Below, piece after piece: positions 42,801 to 50,995 of a stretch of DNA of 64,000 bases; the first letter of the stretch is position 1, and each line of letters opens with the position of its first letter. A program made the translations under genes and the position numbers. The stretch spans positions 620,001-684,000 of the forward strand of contig JACKBQ010000001.1 in assembly GCA_020634455.1 (NCBI GenBank), read 5' to 3'. This DNA comes from Ardenticatenaceae bacterium (GTDB lineage: Bacteria; Chloroflexota; Anaerolineae; Promineifilales; Promineifilaceae). The notes under the pieces are model-generated. The model was given only the letters and a program-made list of their open reading frames with translations, was not told the origin of the DNA and did not search any database.

Positions 42801-45752
42801 CAGCTGGGCAATATCGCTGAGTTGGGCAATGTCACTCAGCTGGGCCAGGTCATAAAGACGCGCAATATCGCTGAGTTGGGCGATGTCACTGAGTTGGGCA
42901 ATATCGCTGAGTTGCGCAATATCGCTCAGCTGGGCGATGTCTACCAAACGGCCGATATCTCGCAGCTGGCCGTATTCCTGATCCACGCGCGGGGCAAACA
43001 GGTAAAGGTCGTAGTCGGCGTTGCTAACCACAGTCGCGCTGATAACCGTGCCGGGAGCGGTTACGTTGAGGCGATACCAGTTGGCATCTTGATTGGAAAC
43101 GGCCGTATCCACCACAGGCGTCCCCGCCGCAATCGTCACACTACTATCCCGCAGCGAGTTGCCCACCTCATATGCGCCAATATCACAAGCTGCGCCAAGC
43201 GGACGCGCCACCCCGCGCTGATCGAGCGCCGGACAGGCAACCCCCTCGCCCCCATTAATCGCCAGACTGCCAGAGAGCAAGGCGTGTGTAAAAGTGGAGC
43301 CGCCGTTGGCAGCCAATGCACCTAAGCCCAGGTTGGCTGTTAACACGGTCTGATCCCCAGGTTCATCAAACCAGCCGTTATCTGTGGCAAAAGCGTCTTT
43401 GAACAGGCCGCCATTGCCAAGCGTTGCATCTGTCAGGTTATAGCCCAACGAGGTGAACGATGACGTTTGAGCCAAATCAATGGCATGGAGGTTTAAACCG
43501 GAATCAAAGTTGCGGGCGATGATGGTTCCCACCATCGTCACGCTGCCACTGCCTTGCTGAAAAATACCGGTACGGCCGTTCACACTACTGTTATCAGCAA
43601 TGGTGCTATATTCAATGGCCAGCGTGCCGTTGTTGGAAATGGCAGAATACGAGCCGCTGTTACCACTAATCGTGCTGTTCCGCACGGTCATGGTAGAACT
43701 AGCCGCATTGAAAAATGCATTGCCGTTCCCAAAAAAGGCGCTGTTACCGGTCAGCGTACAGGAATCAACGGTCATGAGGCCAAAATTGGCCACCGCGCCC
43801 CCTTCCTGACCAATGTTGTTGTTCGAAAAAGTACAGTTTTGTAAAGTAGCAGTGCCAGAATTCCGAATACCAGCCCCGTAAGTAACCACCCCATTGATGC
43901 GGCCACCCGTCACGGCAGCGTTATTAAAAGAAAGGCTGTTCCCCGGCTGTACATCAAAAACGCGGTCAATGTCATTGCCATTAATGATGGTGCTGGTTGC
44001 GCCATTGCCAATAATCGTCAGAGTATCCACAATGTCCAGGTCACCTGTGGCAGCAGCATCTTCACCAGCACCCGCAATGGATAGGGTGTAAGTTCCAGCT
44101 GGCAGGGCGATGGTGTCAGCCCCGGCCAGTGCGTTGGTTTCCTGAACGGCCGCACGCAAAGTACATTGCCCTCCGGCCGTCGCGCACAAGCCATCCCCCG
44201 GCACCGCATCCACAGCATCAGCGGTGCTGTTGAGCGTAAACGTAATCGCAAATTCGTACGCGCCAATGTCTGAGGCTGCGCCCTGCGGCCGCGCCGTACC
44301 GTCCAAATCCGTAGCCACACCGAGATTTGTAGCCGCGTTAATGGCGGCACTGCTCGCAGACAGGTGATAATCACCGCCAGCGGGATTCACAAACCGTGGA
44401 CTGCTCACAATCGAGTTCCCACCAGCAGACACCGCGCCACTAAGATTGGCGGTGTTGCCAAAAAAGAGATTGTAATTCTCGCTAACCGTACCCCCTGTTC
44501 GCAAAATGCCATTGGTATGCGAAGAAATGATGGAATTTTCCACAGAGACGGTTCCAGCACCTACTTCAATTGCAGCCCCGCTTATCTGCGACGGGTTGGC
44601 AATTGTTGTGTGATACACATTTAACAAAGATGCATTGTCTACATAGATAGCATTGCCATACGGGGCTGTATTTCCCGTAAACAAAGAGTTGGTCACACTT
44701 CTGGGCGCACCTAAATCAAAATGAACGCCACCTCCATAAACAGAACTGTTATTTCTGAAAGTTGAATCGGTAATTGTGGCAGCGCCCCAAAATGCAGCCC
44801 CACCCCCTCGACCATCTGAGGTGTTGTTTTCAAAGATTGAGTTCGTGACCGTAGCGCTGTTATTAAACAACGCGCCTCCACCAAAGGAGCCAAAGTTGCC
44901 ACTAAAGTAGGAGTCGGTGACGGTGGCTGGGCCGGTTGTGGTGTAAAGACCACCGCCGTAGGTATTAAAGGCATTGATGTTGTTCGTAAAGATGGAGCTG
45001 GTGACGTTAGCACCAAGAGCCGTTTCTATGTGAACACCGGCCGCGCTGCCACCAGAGGTGTTGCCATCAACAGTAATATTCGTTAGGTTGTTGGCTACCC
45101 GAATATGCAAACCACCACCATTGTTGGTGGCGGCATTGCTGGCAATTGTTACATTGTTCATGGTGATGGAACCTGCGGCAAAGTAGCCGCCCGCCCCAAT
45201 CGTTGCTGAATTGTCTCGTAAAGCTACGTTGCTAACCGTCATGTCCCCATTGCTGTAAATGCCGCCGCCGTTGCCGGTGATGGTGCCGTACCGGATGGTG
45301 AGATCGCTTAGCCCAACAGCAATTCCGGAATTAACTACCTCAAGAACACGGTCAATGCCGCTACCCTCAGCCACCCCTGCCTGGATAATTGTTGTGGCTT
45401 CCCCCGCACCCGTAATTGTCAAATCGCCAGTGACGTCCAGGTCTCCTGTGGCGGCAGCATCTTCACCAGTGCCGGCAAGCGCCAGGGTGTAGGTTCCGGC
45501 TGGCAGGGTGATGGTATCTGCGCCGGCCAGGGCGTTGGCTTCCTGAATGGCGGCGCGGAGCGTACATTCACCAAGCGAACTGGCGCATGTGCCGTTGCCA
45601 GGGCTGGCATCAACTGCATCGGTGGTGCTGTTGACGGTGAAATTGGTGGCGTAAACGGCCGTTCCCCCTCCAGACCAGGTGACAGCCAAAGCAATAAAAA
45701 ATAGGGCGAAAAAAATATTCAGCCAGTGGTTACGGGATTGGGTACGATACAT
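36888..45752 (-). CDS. Giant secreted multidomain protein with C25 (gingipain-like) protease domain
   Basis: 2954 residues; AGGAGA precedes the ATG. Signal peptide about 1-35. Two CSLREAI-type right-handed beta-helix regions follow (about 36-500 and 505-870), each starting with a CTLRAAIQE or CTLRAAVQE motif. Residues about 929-1114 are some 31 copies of the hexapeptide IAQLSD. A C25-like caspase-fold domain spans about 1165-1560, with LNSHFDH (His near 1445) and SVGCHSGLN (Cys near 1481) as the likely dyad. Then come calcium-binding thrombospondin-3 repeats (DxDxDG, about 1880-2120), Cys-rich 34-residue repeats (about 2125-2370), more TSP3 repeats, two cadherin-like domains, a PKD domain and a C-terminal beta domain. 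No LPxTG or type-IX sorting end. Likely a surface or matrix protein, possibly a processed protease. Confidence 0.85.
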   Translation of the reverse strand: MYRTQSRNHWLNIFFALFFIALAVTWSGGGTAVYATNFTVNSTTDAVDASPGNGTCASSLGECTLRAAIQEANALAGADTITLPAGTYTLALAGTGEDAAATGDLDVTGDLTITGAGEATTIIQAGVAEGSGIDRVLEVVNSGIAVGLSDLTIRYGTITGNGGGIYSNGDMTVSNVALRDNSATIGAGGYFAAGSITMNNVTIASNAATNNGGGLHIRVANNLTNITVDGNTSGGSAAGVHIETALGANVTSSIFTNNINAFNTYGGGLYTTTGPATVTDSYFSGNFGSFGGGALFNNSATVTNSIFENNTSDGRGGGAAFWGAATITDSTFRNNSSVYGGGVHFDLGAPRSVTNSLFTGNTAPYGNAIYVDNASLLNVYHTTIANPSQISGAAIEVGAGTVSVENSIISSHTNGILRTGGTVSENYNLFFGNTANLSGAVSAGGNSIVSSPRFVNPAGGDYHLSASSAAINAATNLGVATDLDGTARPQGAASDIGAYEFAITFTLNSTADAVDAVPGDGLCATAGGQCTLRAAVQETNALAGADTIALPAGTYTLSIAGAGEDAAATGDLDIVDTLTIIGNGATSTIINGNDIDRVFDVQPGNSLSFNNAAVTGGRINGVVTYGAGIRNSGTATLQNCTFSNNNIGQEGGAVANFGLMTVDSCTLTGNSAFFGNGNAFFNAASSTMTVRNSTISGNSGSYSAISNNGTLAIEYSTIADNSSVNGRTGIFQQGSGSVTMVGTIIARNFDSGLNLHAIDLAQTSSFTSLGYNLTDATLGNGGLFKDAFATDNGWFDEPGDQTVLTANLGLGALAANGGSTFTHALLSGSLAINGGEGVACPALDQRGVARPLGAACDIGAYEVGNSLRDSSVTIAAGTPVVDTAVSNQDANWYRLNVTAPGTVISATVVSNADYDLYLFAPRVDQEYGQLRDIGRLVDIAQLSDIAQLSDIAQLSDIAQLSDIARLYDLAQLSDIAQLSDIAQLSDIAQLSDIAQLSDIAQLSDIAQLSDIAQLSDIAQLSDIAQLSDIAQLSDIAQLSDIAQLSDIAQLSDIAQLSDIAQLSDIAQLSDIAQLSDISLLFALAQLSDIAQLSDIAQLSDIAQLSDIAQLSDISGAGGVDTLVKMSAHALPIRLEHVRYDVHELAGPWFLAVLPRTTAAIGQPFTLRTSLITPNNPLPIVTDPVETNYSTPANSPVVETLILFNQSRLENLYGNTAVANADLVNKVNTLAADPNVNGVVINLDDYPAINTAYQRWDAEPGNPQAANYVARSIKAMLYDKLPAYPNIKYLVVIGGDSIIPQRRIQDTTLVANERKYRYYDDPRLAGSQKYRYFLSDDYYAASLPLGVAGRELYLPQYAIGRLVESPAEIVTMIDTFLNEPTLAPQTALITGYDFLIDQANEINSTFLAQGLNPANVETLIDNSWTANDFRSAAFNAQTYDLISLNSHFDHFRFFPNNKDNVLATEFDTAGSNFTNTLIFSVGCHSGLNLADGGAKFSFTGSDYAQMFARNGATFLGNTGFGYGDGDLLAYSERLMTNFTDQLGYNPVPGQISTLPTVGTALLEAKQLYLNSLGNGGLTNYDEKVLGEMTLYGLPMLKVNMPTQTSQVPGGASVLGSTPQSTGPGETTIWDVDLTFTYDSHVINNAPYRQGTYYTIQGEDGLLSTGSRPLLPQTDRNFSSVTDVAHGVLMLGGSFTDMPNFDPIVTQFITQSTTLNAEGYYPVQQLYPLSPASVNRFLTVDELAQRLVVVPAQFQTTNTLTPTIGTLRLYDSLDLVVYTATFTETDFLPPHIWSVTADLSGTVDFTVEVSDADAGMYRTVVLYRDTAVSAWANLDLTYNATTGLATGSIPLTSGTLEYFVQAVDNAGNVALVLDHGVPFRILSNSADMDGDGVADANDNCLLTPNSDQVDDDGDGLGNACDFNRDGDAIADIIDQFPDNPAEWWDIDGDGLGDNADNNSDNDSWTDDLDNCPYTDNEDQLNSDGDAYGDACDLNDDNDLVPDAFDKLPVDASEWLDFDEDGIGDFTDTDDDNDGVLDVNDPFPLNASEWLDTDGDGLGNNADPDDDNDGQTDADETSCGSDPLDNASLSPDNDGDAAPDCVDTDDDNDGVLDVDDAFPTDASRAVSCPAGQYGAFSCSPAPAGSYVATAGQLEATLCTPGTYTDATGSVACTLAAPGYFVPTAGAIAQTACQPGKYSELSGQTACSLASPGYFVDTSAASSQTACLPGTYSELSGQTACSLASPGYFVDTSAASSQTACLPGTYNEFSGQVTCSLASPGYFVDTSAATSQTACLPGTYSATSGSVACTLAQAGYFVDSSAAVTQQACAAGAYSAVSGAVACTEASVGFYVPISAANSQTACPAGTSTETTGADSLSACLLDTDGDGLPNTIDADDDNDGVLDVDDPFPLDPGESVDTDGDGIGDNTDLDDDNDGQSDADETNCGSDPLDNASLSPDYDGDNAPDCVDSDDDNDGVLDVNDAFPFDASEWLDSDGDGIGDNGDNCAAVANSDQLDADANGFGDACAPVAFDDAVSTNEDTAVSINPLSNDTDADNNLVPASTTNTSSPLYGSLVNNGDGTFSYQPNAGFSGTDSFGYQVCDADGVCAEATVTITVAVMNHAPVAENDSAITNEDTAVLINVALNDSDSDGDLVVTSVTIVTNAAQGTLTNHNDGTVSYLPNANFFGTDSFTYQICDAAGNCDTAVVTITVLSVNDAPAVGTITAPVEPVQIGTTVVASVAYGDVDTGDSLSITWNWGDNTSTAATLANLSGTATANHIYTAAGVYTVEVTVRDAAGETAVTLYQYIVIYDPNGGFVTGGGWINSQAGWCSFSPACAQASGKTSFGFVAKYNKKETIPSGNIQFQIQAGDFNFQSTAYEWLVVTTQGVSSAQFKGSGTINGALAPNGTPYQFMVWATDSNTDTYRMKIWWNNNGSEQVVYNTGTSQPLGGGSIKVHQK
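38908..39210 (-). repeat. Tandem 102-bp repeats encoding Cys-rich 34-residue units
   Basis: The string TCTACAAAGT recurs at 38911, 39013 and 39115, each 102 bases apart, with the surrounding bases almost identical. Each unit encodes TACLPGTYSELSGQ then TACSLASPGYF. Weaker copies extend to both sides (about 38700-39350). The resemblance is to the Cys-rich GCC/ephrin-receptor-like repeats seen in large secreted proteins. Confidence 0.85.
42412..42969 (-). repeat. About 31 tandem 18-bp units encoding IAQLSD hexapeptides
   Basis: The period is 18 bases, and 558 bases hold about 31 units. Nearly every unit translates as IAQLSD, but the third codon positions vary (ATGTC/ATATC, CTGGGC/TTGCGC). A higher-order 72-bp block of four units recurs at about 42631, 42703 and 42775. 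Three units break the pattern (RLYDLA, SLLFALA, GRLVD). The array lies between the second beta-helix and the protease domain of the giant protein. Confidence 0.95.
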
Positions 45753-46065
45753 GATAAGGTCTCCTGTGTGTTGTCTGTTGAGTTGGTTAATATCGGGATT
45801 CTACAGATACGTGCTGCTTTGTTTTTCTGCCATGCGCCTGATGTCGCGTAACCCTGAGTACACCTGGTTAGCGTAAATTTCTCCATGAAAGGTTGATACG
45901 AGCATGAATCGGGTAGGTTCAAATAATTCTTTAGGCAAACAAGAAAATACCTGAATCTTAAAAGGGATTTTAGGAGATTAGGAAAAAAGTCTCCCCCCCC
46001 AAATGGGGTGAAAGCGAGCCGAAGGTGGGTAAAAACCACCGTTTTTTAGGGGAAGGCAGGTGTTG
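45753..46065 (-). other. 313-base leader region of the giant gene
   Basis: No gene is supported here. A 106-residue frame that overlaps the giant gene start lacks a ribosome site and recognisable content. I see a C-run (45993-46000) and an inverted GGTGG/CCACC hairpin at about 46025-46042 followed by T6 on the plus strand. I looked for a c-di-GMP riboswitch core and did not find one. The AGGAGA before the giant gene start is the only clear signal. Confidence 0.4.
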
Positions 46066-49000
46066 CTACACCGAGGTTTGCAAAATGTCCCAAAGAATCT
46101 TTTGCTGCTCTGTTTGCAGCGCTTTCTCCAGGTGTCCCGCGGTTGCTTTTAAGCCAGAGCTGCACAGCAAATTGTGAATTTCTTCTTGCAAATCAAAGGA
46201 GGCGGAGGGGTGGTGTAAAACCAGGTTCAAGAGGGTTAATCCTTCAGCCTGACGGCCTTCAGCGAGCCGCAGCCTGCCCAGCACGTACGCTAATTGCAGC
46301 AAAAGCGGCAGTGTGGCGGCAAGGCGTGCTGCGGCAATGCCAGCTTGCAGTTGTTTACGAGCGGTTGGCAGATCATGGCGAGCCAGGGCAACACAGGCCA
46401 GGCAAGTATGAAGGATAGCAATCTGGCGATACAAGCCGATGTCCGTGAGCAGTGCCAGGGCTTGTTCATAATAATTTTGAGCCTGCGCAAAATCAGCTCG
46501 CCGCTCAGACAATTTCCCCAAGTCGGTCAATAAGCCAGCGCGTAGACCTTTGCTGGTTGTAGAAGGCAGCATCTTCAGCACATCTTGGAGCATTTGCTGA
46601 GCGACATCCAGGTTTCCCTGAAAAATATGAACTGCTCCCAGACGAATTGCCAGGTACGGCACCAGATCAGGATTTTCGGTCACTGTGGTTTGGCTGGCGA
46701 AGGCCAGGGCTTGTTCACAAAAATCGCGGGCGGCGTTCATGTTGCCCAACCGCCAATTGTGGTCGGCTAACCCTGCCAGAGATTCCATCAAAATGAAGAG
46801 GTCGCCGCTGGCTTCTGCCTGTGTGCGGCATTGCAAAAGGAGATGTTCCGCCTGAGCATAATCACCAGCTGCGGCGGTGGCCTGGCTAAGCCAGTAGACG
46901 GCTCTGTTGGCTGTTTGACTGGCCCCAAGCGATACGGCCGCTTCCCAGGCAAGGTTTAACGTCTCGCGGGCGGTGGGTATTTCGCCCAGGCGGTAGAGGG
47001 CTTCGCCAATTTTTTGTAAGAGCGCCATGAAGGCCTCTGGGGCAAGCTGGCGGGGAAACGGCCGTTCCCCTTCCCCCAATAAAGTTTGATGAACGGCCGT
47101 AAGCAACTCGGCTGGCTCGTTTGAGGCATCCGATGATACATCCAACAGCCGGGCCAACGTGCGCCAGCCCAGTTGAATGACCTCTGCATAATTAAAAATG
47201 CGCAATAGTTGATGAACAGCTACGGGCGCATACGTCATCTCTCGCGCTTTATCCCCAGCTTCTTGCCAATGCTTTACCAGCGAAGGTGCCCATTCTGGCT
47301 GCTGGGGGTAGGTGGCCTCGATCGCTTCAGCCACGTAACGATGTAGCCAGGGGCGTTCTTCGGCTGGCAGCGCAGCCAGCACGCCTTCGCGCAGCTTGTC
47401 GTGCGTAAAGCGCCATTTGCCTTCTTTTAGTTCGAGAACGGCCGTATTGGCACAACTGGCCAACCATGACTCCAGGTCATACGGCATCGCGACCCTGCCA
47501 AGCGACAGCAAGACATTTAACAGGTTCAAATCCAACTGGCGGCCCGCAACTGCCACGCAGTTCAATAACGGGCGGGTAGCTTCCGGTAATCGCTCTAACC
47601 GCCGCCGCACAACTTGCTGCACGCCACCAGCCGTCATGCGGGCCGGCAACGGCTGCTGCCCTATGGCGCTTAATCGGCCCGTTTCTTCCGCCAAAGCCCG
47701 CATCACTTCAACCAGAAAAAAGGTGTTGCCCTCCGTCTCCTGCTGCAACAGTTTAAGGAGATGTGGCTGACGACCCTGTTCCCCCAAAATAGCCTCGCTC
47801 AATTCTGCCACCTCTGCCTGGCTCAATCGGCCCAATTTCAAGACCTGGCTCCCCGGCAAACGATCTGGCAAATCGGCCATGTCGTCATCGCGGTAACTAA
47901 CGAGGATGAGAAGTGGCAATGCGGCCGTTTTTTGAATGAGTGCAATTAATGGTTCCAGTCCCTCCGCCGCCCACTGAACATCTTCTAAAATCAAAAAGGT
48001 GGGCTGGGTCAGCTGCTGAAAAAGCGCCACAATCACTTCAACCAACTGCTGTTTCCGAAGCATATCTGGCTGTTCCGGGACGCGCCGCGCCAGCAGTTGA
48101 TCAATATCCGGAACCAAGGCTTTCAGCGTGCTGGCCTGATCATCATCCGGGCCGACAACCAAAACCAGCCAGCGCAGCAAACTGCGCCAAAGCTGGTAAG
48201 GCAATCCACCTTCCTCTTCGGCCTGGCCATACAAAACCAACGCGCCAGCAACCAATGCCTCGGTGCGCATTTCAGCCAAAAGCCTGGATTTGCCGACGCC
48301 CGATTCCCCGCCTACCAGCCAGGCGCTGCCCTTTCCTTGCACCGCCTGTGCCAGCGCTTCCGACAATTGCTGCCGTTCCGCCTTGCGGCCGACAAAGCGG
48401 GCGGCTTGCAGGTAGCTTTCCCGAATCACGTCTGTTTCAGGTGGCCGCAGCTGGCCGATAGCTTTATAAAGTTGGCTAATGGCTTTGCTGGCAGAAGACG
48501 GCCGTTTGGCCGGGTTTTTGGCCAACAAACGGTTGAGGAATTTTTGCAGGGGTTGGGCTACCGGTACGGCCGTTACGTCTGGCGCGTGGTACAGAATATC
48601 CAACAACAACAGGTTGAGATTGCTAGTGTCAAACGGATGCTTACCCGCCAAAATCTCGTAGGCAATCAAGCCACACGCAAAAAGATCGGCGGCAATTGAG
48701 GGGGCAGCCCCCTGTAGCAGCTCTGGCGCCAGGTAAGCAACGGTGCCTTGCAACTGATTTTCGCCCTGTTCATACAGACGCGAAAGACCAAAATCCAGCA
48801 GCTTTACCTGATCATTAAAGACCAACACATTGTCTGGCTTCAAATCGCGGTGCAAAATGCCATGTCGGTGCAAATAATCCAGGGCTTGCAAAAGTTGCAA
48901 AATTAGCTCAAGTTTCTGCTCAAGCGGTTTTTCGCGGGCAACCGCCACAATATTGCACGCCTCTGGCAAATAATCCATCGTAAAAAAAGGGTTACCCTGG

Positions 49001-49251
49001 GTATCAAAGCCATAATCCAAAACGTTGATGATATGGGGGTGATGCAGTGAGGAGAGCATCTGAAATTCATGGGCAAGACTCAGACGCGTCGGGGTAAAAT
49101 CATCTGGGAAGGCAAACGGCCGTTCCTCCCCCAACAAAATCATTTGCTTTAACGCTACAGTACGGCCCGTCAGCTTATCAACAGCCTGAAACACCCGCCC
49201 CATGCTACCGCGACCCAAAACATGTGAAATCTCGTAGCGTTTGGTTACCAA
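46066..49251 (-). CDS. Ser/Thr protein kinase - AAA/STAND ATPase - TPR protein
   Basis: 1061 residues from the chosen start. The kinase domain (about 5-265) is complete: VLGRGSMGRV glycine loop, VALKQM lysine, HRDLKPDN catalytic loop and LLDFGLS. A PknK-like ATPase module follows (Walker A GGESGVGKSRLL, Walker B FLILEDVQWAAE), and the last 450 residues are TPR-like helices. No membrane helix, so it is a cytoplasmic signal transducer. TTG 49251 is preferred because GAGGAG lies six bases upstream; another TTG at 49305 has no ribosome site. It lies 313 bases upstream of the giant gene and shares design with the cyclase (STAND core, TPR tail), suggesting parallel sensors with different outputs. 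Confidence 0.88.
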   Translation of the reverse strand: MVTKRYEISHVLGRGSMGRVFQAVDKLTGRTVALKQMILLGEERPFAFPDDFTPTRLSLAHEFQMLSSLHHPHIINVLDYGFDTQGNPFFTMDYLPEACNIVAVAREKPLEQKLELILQLLQALDYLHRHGILHRDLKPDNVLVFNDQVKLLDFGLSRLYEQGENQLQGTVAYLAPELLQGAAPSIAADLFACGLIAYEILAGKHPFDTSNLNLLLLDILYHAPDVTAVPVAQPLQKFLNRLLAKNPAKRPSSASKAISQLYKAIGQLRPPETDVIRESYLQAARFVGRKAERQQLSEALAQAVQGKGSAWLVGGESGVGKSRLLAEMRTEALVAGALVLYGQAEEEGGLPYQLWRSLLRWLVLVVGPDDDQASTLKALVPDIDQLLARRVPEQPDMLRKQQLVEVIVALFQQLTQPTFLILEDVQWAAEGLEPLIALIQKTAALPLLILVSYRDDDMADLPDRLPGSQVLKLGRLSQAEVAELSEAILGEQGRQPHLLKLLQQETEGNTFFLVEVMRALAEETGRLSAIGQQPLPARMTAGGVQQVVRRRLERLPEATRPLLNCVAVAGRQLDLNLLNVLLSLGRVAMPYDLESWLASCANTAVLELKEGKWRFTHDKLREGVLAALPAEERPWLHRYVAEAIEATYPQQPEWAPSLVKHWQEAGDKAREMTYAPVAVHQLLRIFNYAEVIQLGWRTLARLLDVSSDASNEPAELLTAVHQTLLGEGERPFPRQLAPEAFMALLQKIGEALYRLGEIPTARETLNLAWEAAVSLGASQTANRAVYWLSQATAAAGDYAQAEHLLLQCRTQAEASGDLFILMESLAGLADHNWRLGNMNAARDFCEQALAFASQTTVTENPDLVPYLAIRLGAVHIFQGNLDVAQQMLQDVLKMLPSTTSKGLRAGLLTDLGKLSERRADFAQAQNYYEQALALLTDIGLYRQIAILHTCLACVALARHDLPTARKQLQAGIAAARLAATLPLLLQLAYVLGRLRLAEGRQAEGLTLLNLVLHHPSASFDLQEEIHNLLCSSGLKATAGHLEKALQTEQQKILWDILQTSV

Positions 49252-49358
49252 TGCACGCTCCTCTGCAAAGCCACGGCTCAATGAATTTTGCTCACCCTTG
49301 CCCAAGATTGCTGAACTTTACTCATATTTTTACGCAGGGCAAGTACCAAAATCGCGGA

Positions 49359-50201
49359 TCATTTATCGGCAGCTTCGCCCACATTGCTGGCGCAAGCGTG
49401 CAATATCGTTTTAATCTGAAATGGGGTCAAATTGGGATGTTTGGCACGAATCAACGCCACAATGCCGGCAACGTGAGGAGCGGCAAAACTGTTCCCAGTC
49501 GTGGTGATGTAACCCTTATTTGTCCAGGCTACCCGCACATCAATTCCCGGTGCGCCAAACTCAACCGGCGGCTTGGCATTGTAATAAAACGTAAATGGGT
49601 CTTGCTTTTCATGCGCCGCCACCGAGATTACCGAGGAGTACAGTGAGGGGTAACTCGGCACCCGATCATTATTGACGGCCGAAACCACCGTCACACCATG
49701 AAAATAAGCTTCATCAGCCAGTTGGTGAAAAAGCCCAAAATACTCTTCGCTGGAGGTAGACAAGCTCATGTTGACAACCTGCATCCCATTTGCGATAGCC
49801 CAATTAATGCCCGCAGCAAATTGCAGCGATCGGCCACGGCCGTCGCCCCCCAAAACCCGAACGCTGTAAAGCGCAGCCTCCGGAGCCAACGCATGGATAA
49901 TGCCAGCACAGGCGGTGCCATGCCCAAAAACATCTTGAGGCCTAGGCTCTTCAACATAGCACAACAAATCCGGGGCAGATGGATCGTAATCAATACCTAC
50001 CCCGCCTTGCACAGCTCCCCCCAAGGCGGGATGATCTGATTCGATACCGCTATCAATCACGGCTACACGAATCCCTTTTCCGGTGCTGCCTCCCCAGGCC
50101 CAATCCCGCGTAATGGCGCTCATGGCTCCGGTTAGCGGCAGGGGTTGTACGGCATCTGCGGTAAAAGCGTCTGACCAGGCCGGAAGAAGGTCATCTGTCA
50201 T
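49359..50201 (-). CDS. S8 subtilisin-like protease without signal peptide
   Basis: 280 residues. The catalytic triad is complete: VIDSGIE (Asp50), FGHGTACAG (His94) and TGNSFAAPH (Ser238), with the oxyanion Asn in VNNDR. No signal peptide or pro-domain is visible, so an intracellular role such as cleaving a cytoplasmic peptide or regulator is likely. ATG 50201 overlaps the stop of the GAF gene (ATGA), which fixes the start and couples the two. The substrate is unknown; the repeat peptide encoded about 1 kb upstream is a candidate. Confidence 0.9.
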   Translation of the reverse strand: MTDDLLPAWSDAFTADAVQPLPLTGAMSAITRDWAWGGSTGKGIRVAVIDSGIESDHPALGGAVQGGVGIDYDPSAPDLLCYVEEPRPQDVFGHGTACAGIIHALAPEAALYSVRVLGGDGRGRSLQFAAGINWAIANGMQVVNMSLSTSSEEYFGLFHQLADEAYFHGVTVVSAVNNDRVPSYPSLYSSVISVAAHEKQDPFTFYYNAKPPVEFGAPGIDVRVAWTNKGYITTTGNSFAAPHVAGIVALIRAKHPNLTPFQIKTILHACASNVGEAADK

Positions 50202-50995
50202 CGTAAACGATCCGCGCCAAAACGATGGATTGGCTTTGTCTGGCTGTAAGTTTGGAACACATTCAGAATTTGGCGACAAGCGTCTCGTTCGGTTGGGCCT
50301 AAAGCAGAAATAAGCTTGATAGATTCCGCAAAACGGAGCAAATCGCTATCCAGTGGCGGCTGGCTGTCCAGCGCCTCCATGAGCTGCCTGTTTCCATCTG
50401 CATCATTTGCCTGCACCAATTGCTTTAAACCCCGGATGAGGGCTGTTTGTAGCTGTGCCCACTGCTGTGATTGTTCTACGGCCAACGATGCTTGCTGGGC
50501 AAACAAGGTGAGCAGTTCAATATCCTGCAAGGTGAACGACTCATCGCTGACTTTGTCCAGAACTTCAATAATCCCCAAAATCGTAGTGCCCGACCGCAGC
50601 GGGACGGCCAAAATAGATTGGGGGATGTAACCACTTTGTTCGGCAAAACTGCGATTAAAGCGGGCATCATCCTCTACCTGAGACACAATCAGGGGCTGGC
50701 CTGTCATGGCGACATATCCGCCAATGCCCCGGTTTTTCGGGAACCGCATCCCAATAATGTTCTGGTTAATAATGTTGTGGGCGGCAATAAATTCCAGCTC
50801 CTGGCCGTCGGGCGTGAACAGGGCAATGGCAGTGGCTTTTGTTTTGAAAACAGTATTTGCCGTTTGGACAATTGATTTCAGCAAGGCGTGGTTGCTGGGT
50901 GGCAGGATAACCTGGCCGCTAGCCTCAATGGCAGCGATGAGGGCATGGAGTTGGGAGACCAGATGGGCGCTCTCCTCGGAATCCACAGATTTCAT
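50198..50995 (-). CDS. GAF-domain sensor protein coupled to the subtilisin gene
   Basis: 265 residues. A GAF domain at about 45-190 is marked by ATAIALFTPDGQELEFIA, NRGIGGYVAMTGQPLIV and SILAVPLRSGTTILGIIEV. The remaining 75 residues are helical and may be a protein-binding tail. No enzyme domain is present, so it should act as a ligand or light sensor partner. Its stop overlaps the protease start by ATGA. The natural guess is that it controls protease activity. Ligand unknown. ATG 50995 follows GAAGGA, rather far upstream. Confidence 0.8.
   Translation of the reverse strand: MKSVDSEESAHLVSQLHALIAAIEASGQVILPPSNHALLKSIVQTANTVFKTKATAIALFTPDGQELEFIAAHNIINQNIIGMRFPKNRGIGGYVAMTGQPLIVSQVEDDARFNRSFAEQSGYIPQSILAVPLRSGTTILGIIEVLDKVSDESFTLQDIELLTLFAQQASLAVEQSQQWAQLQTALIRGLKQLVQANDADGNRQLMEALDSQPPLDSDLLRFAESIKLISALGPTERDACRQILNVFQTYSQTKPIHRFGADRLR

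Noticed and set aside
42412..42969. Possible CRISPR array
   Set aside because: The 18-bp units are contiguous with no unique spacers and are coding.
45719..46039. 106-residue minus-strand frame before the giant gene
   Set aside because: It overlaps the giant gene start in another frame, has no ribosome site and no recognisable domain; the region is better read as leader.
45753..46065. c-di-GMP riboswitch in the giant gene leader
   Set aside because: I looked for the conserved core and tetraloop receptor and found only a loose CAGGGTTACGCG resemblance; not enough.
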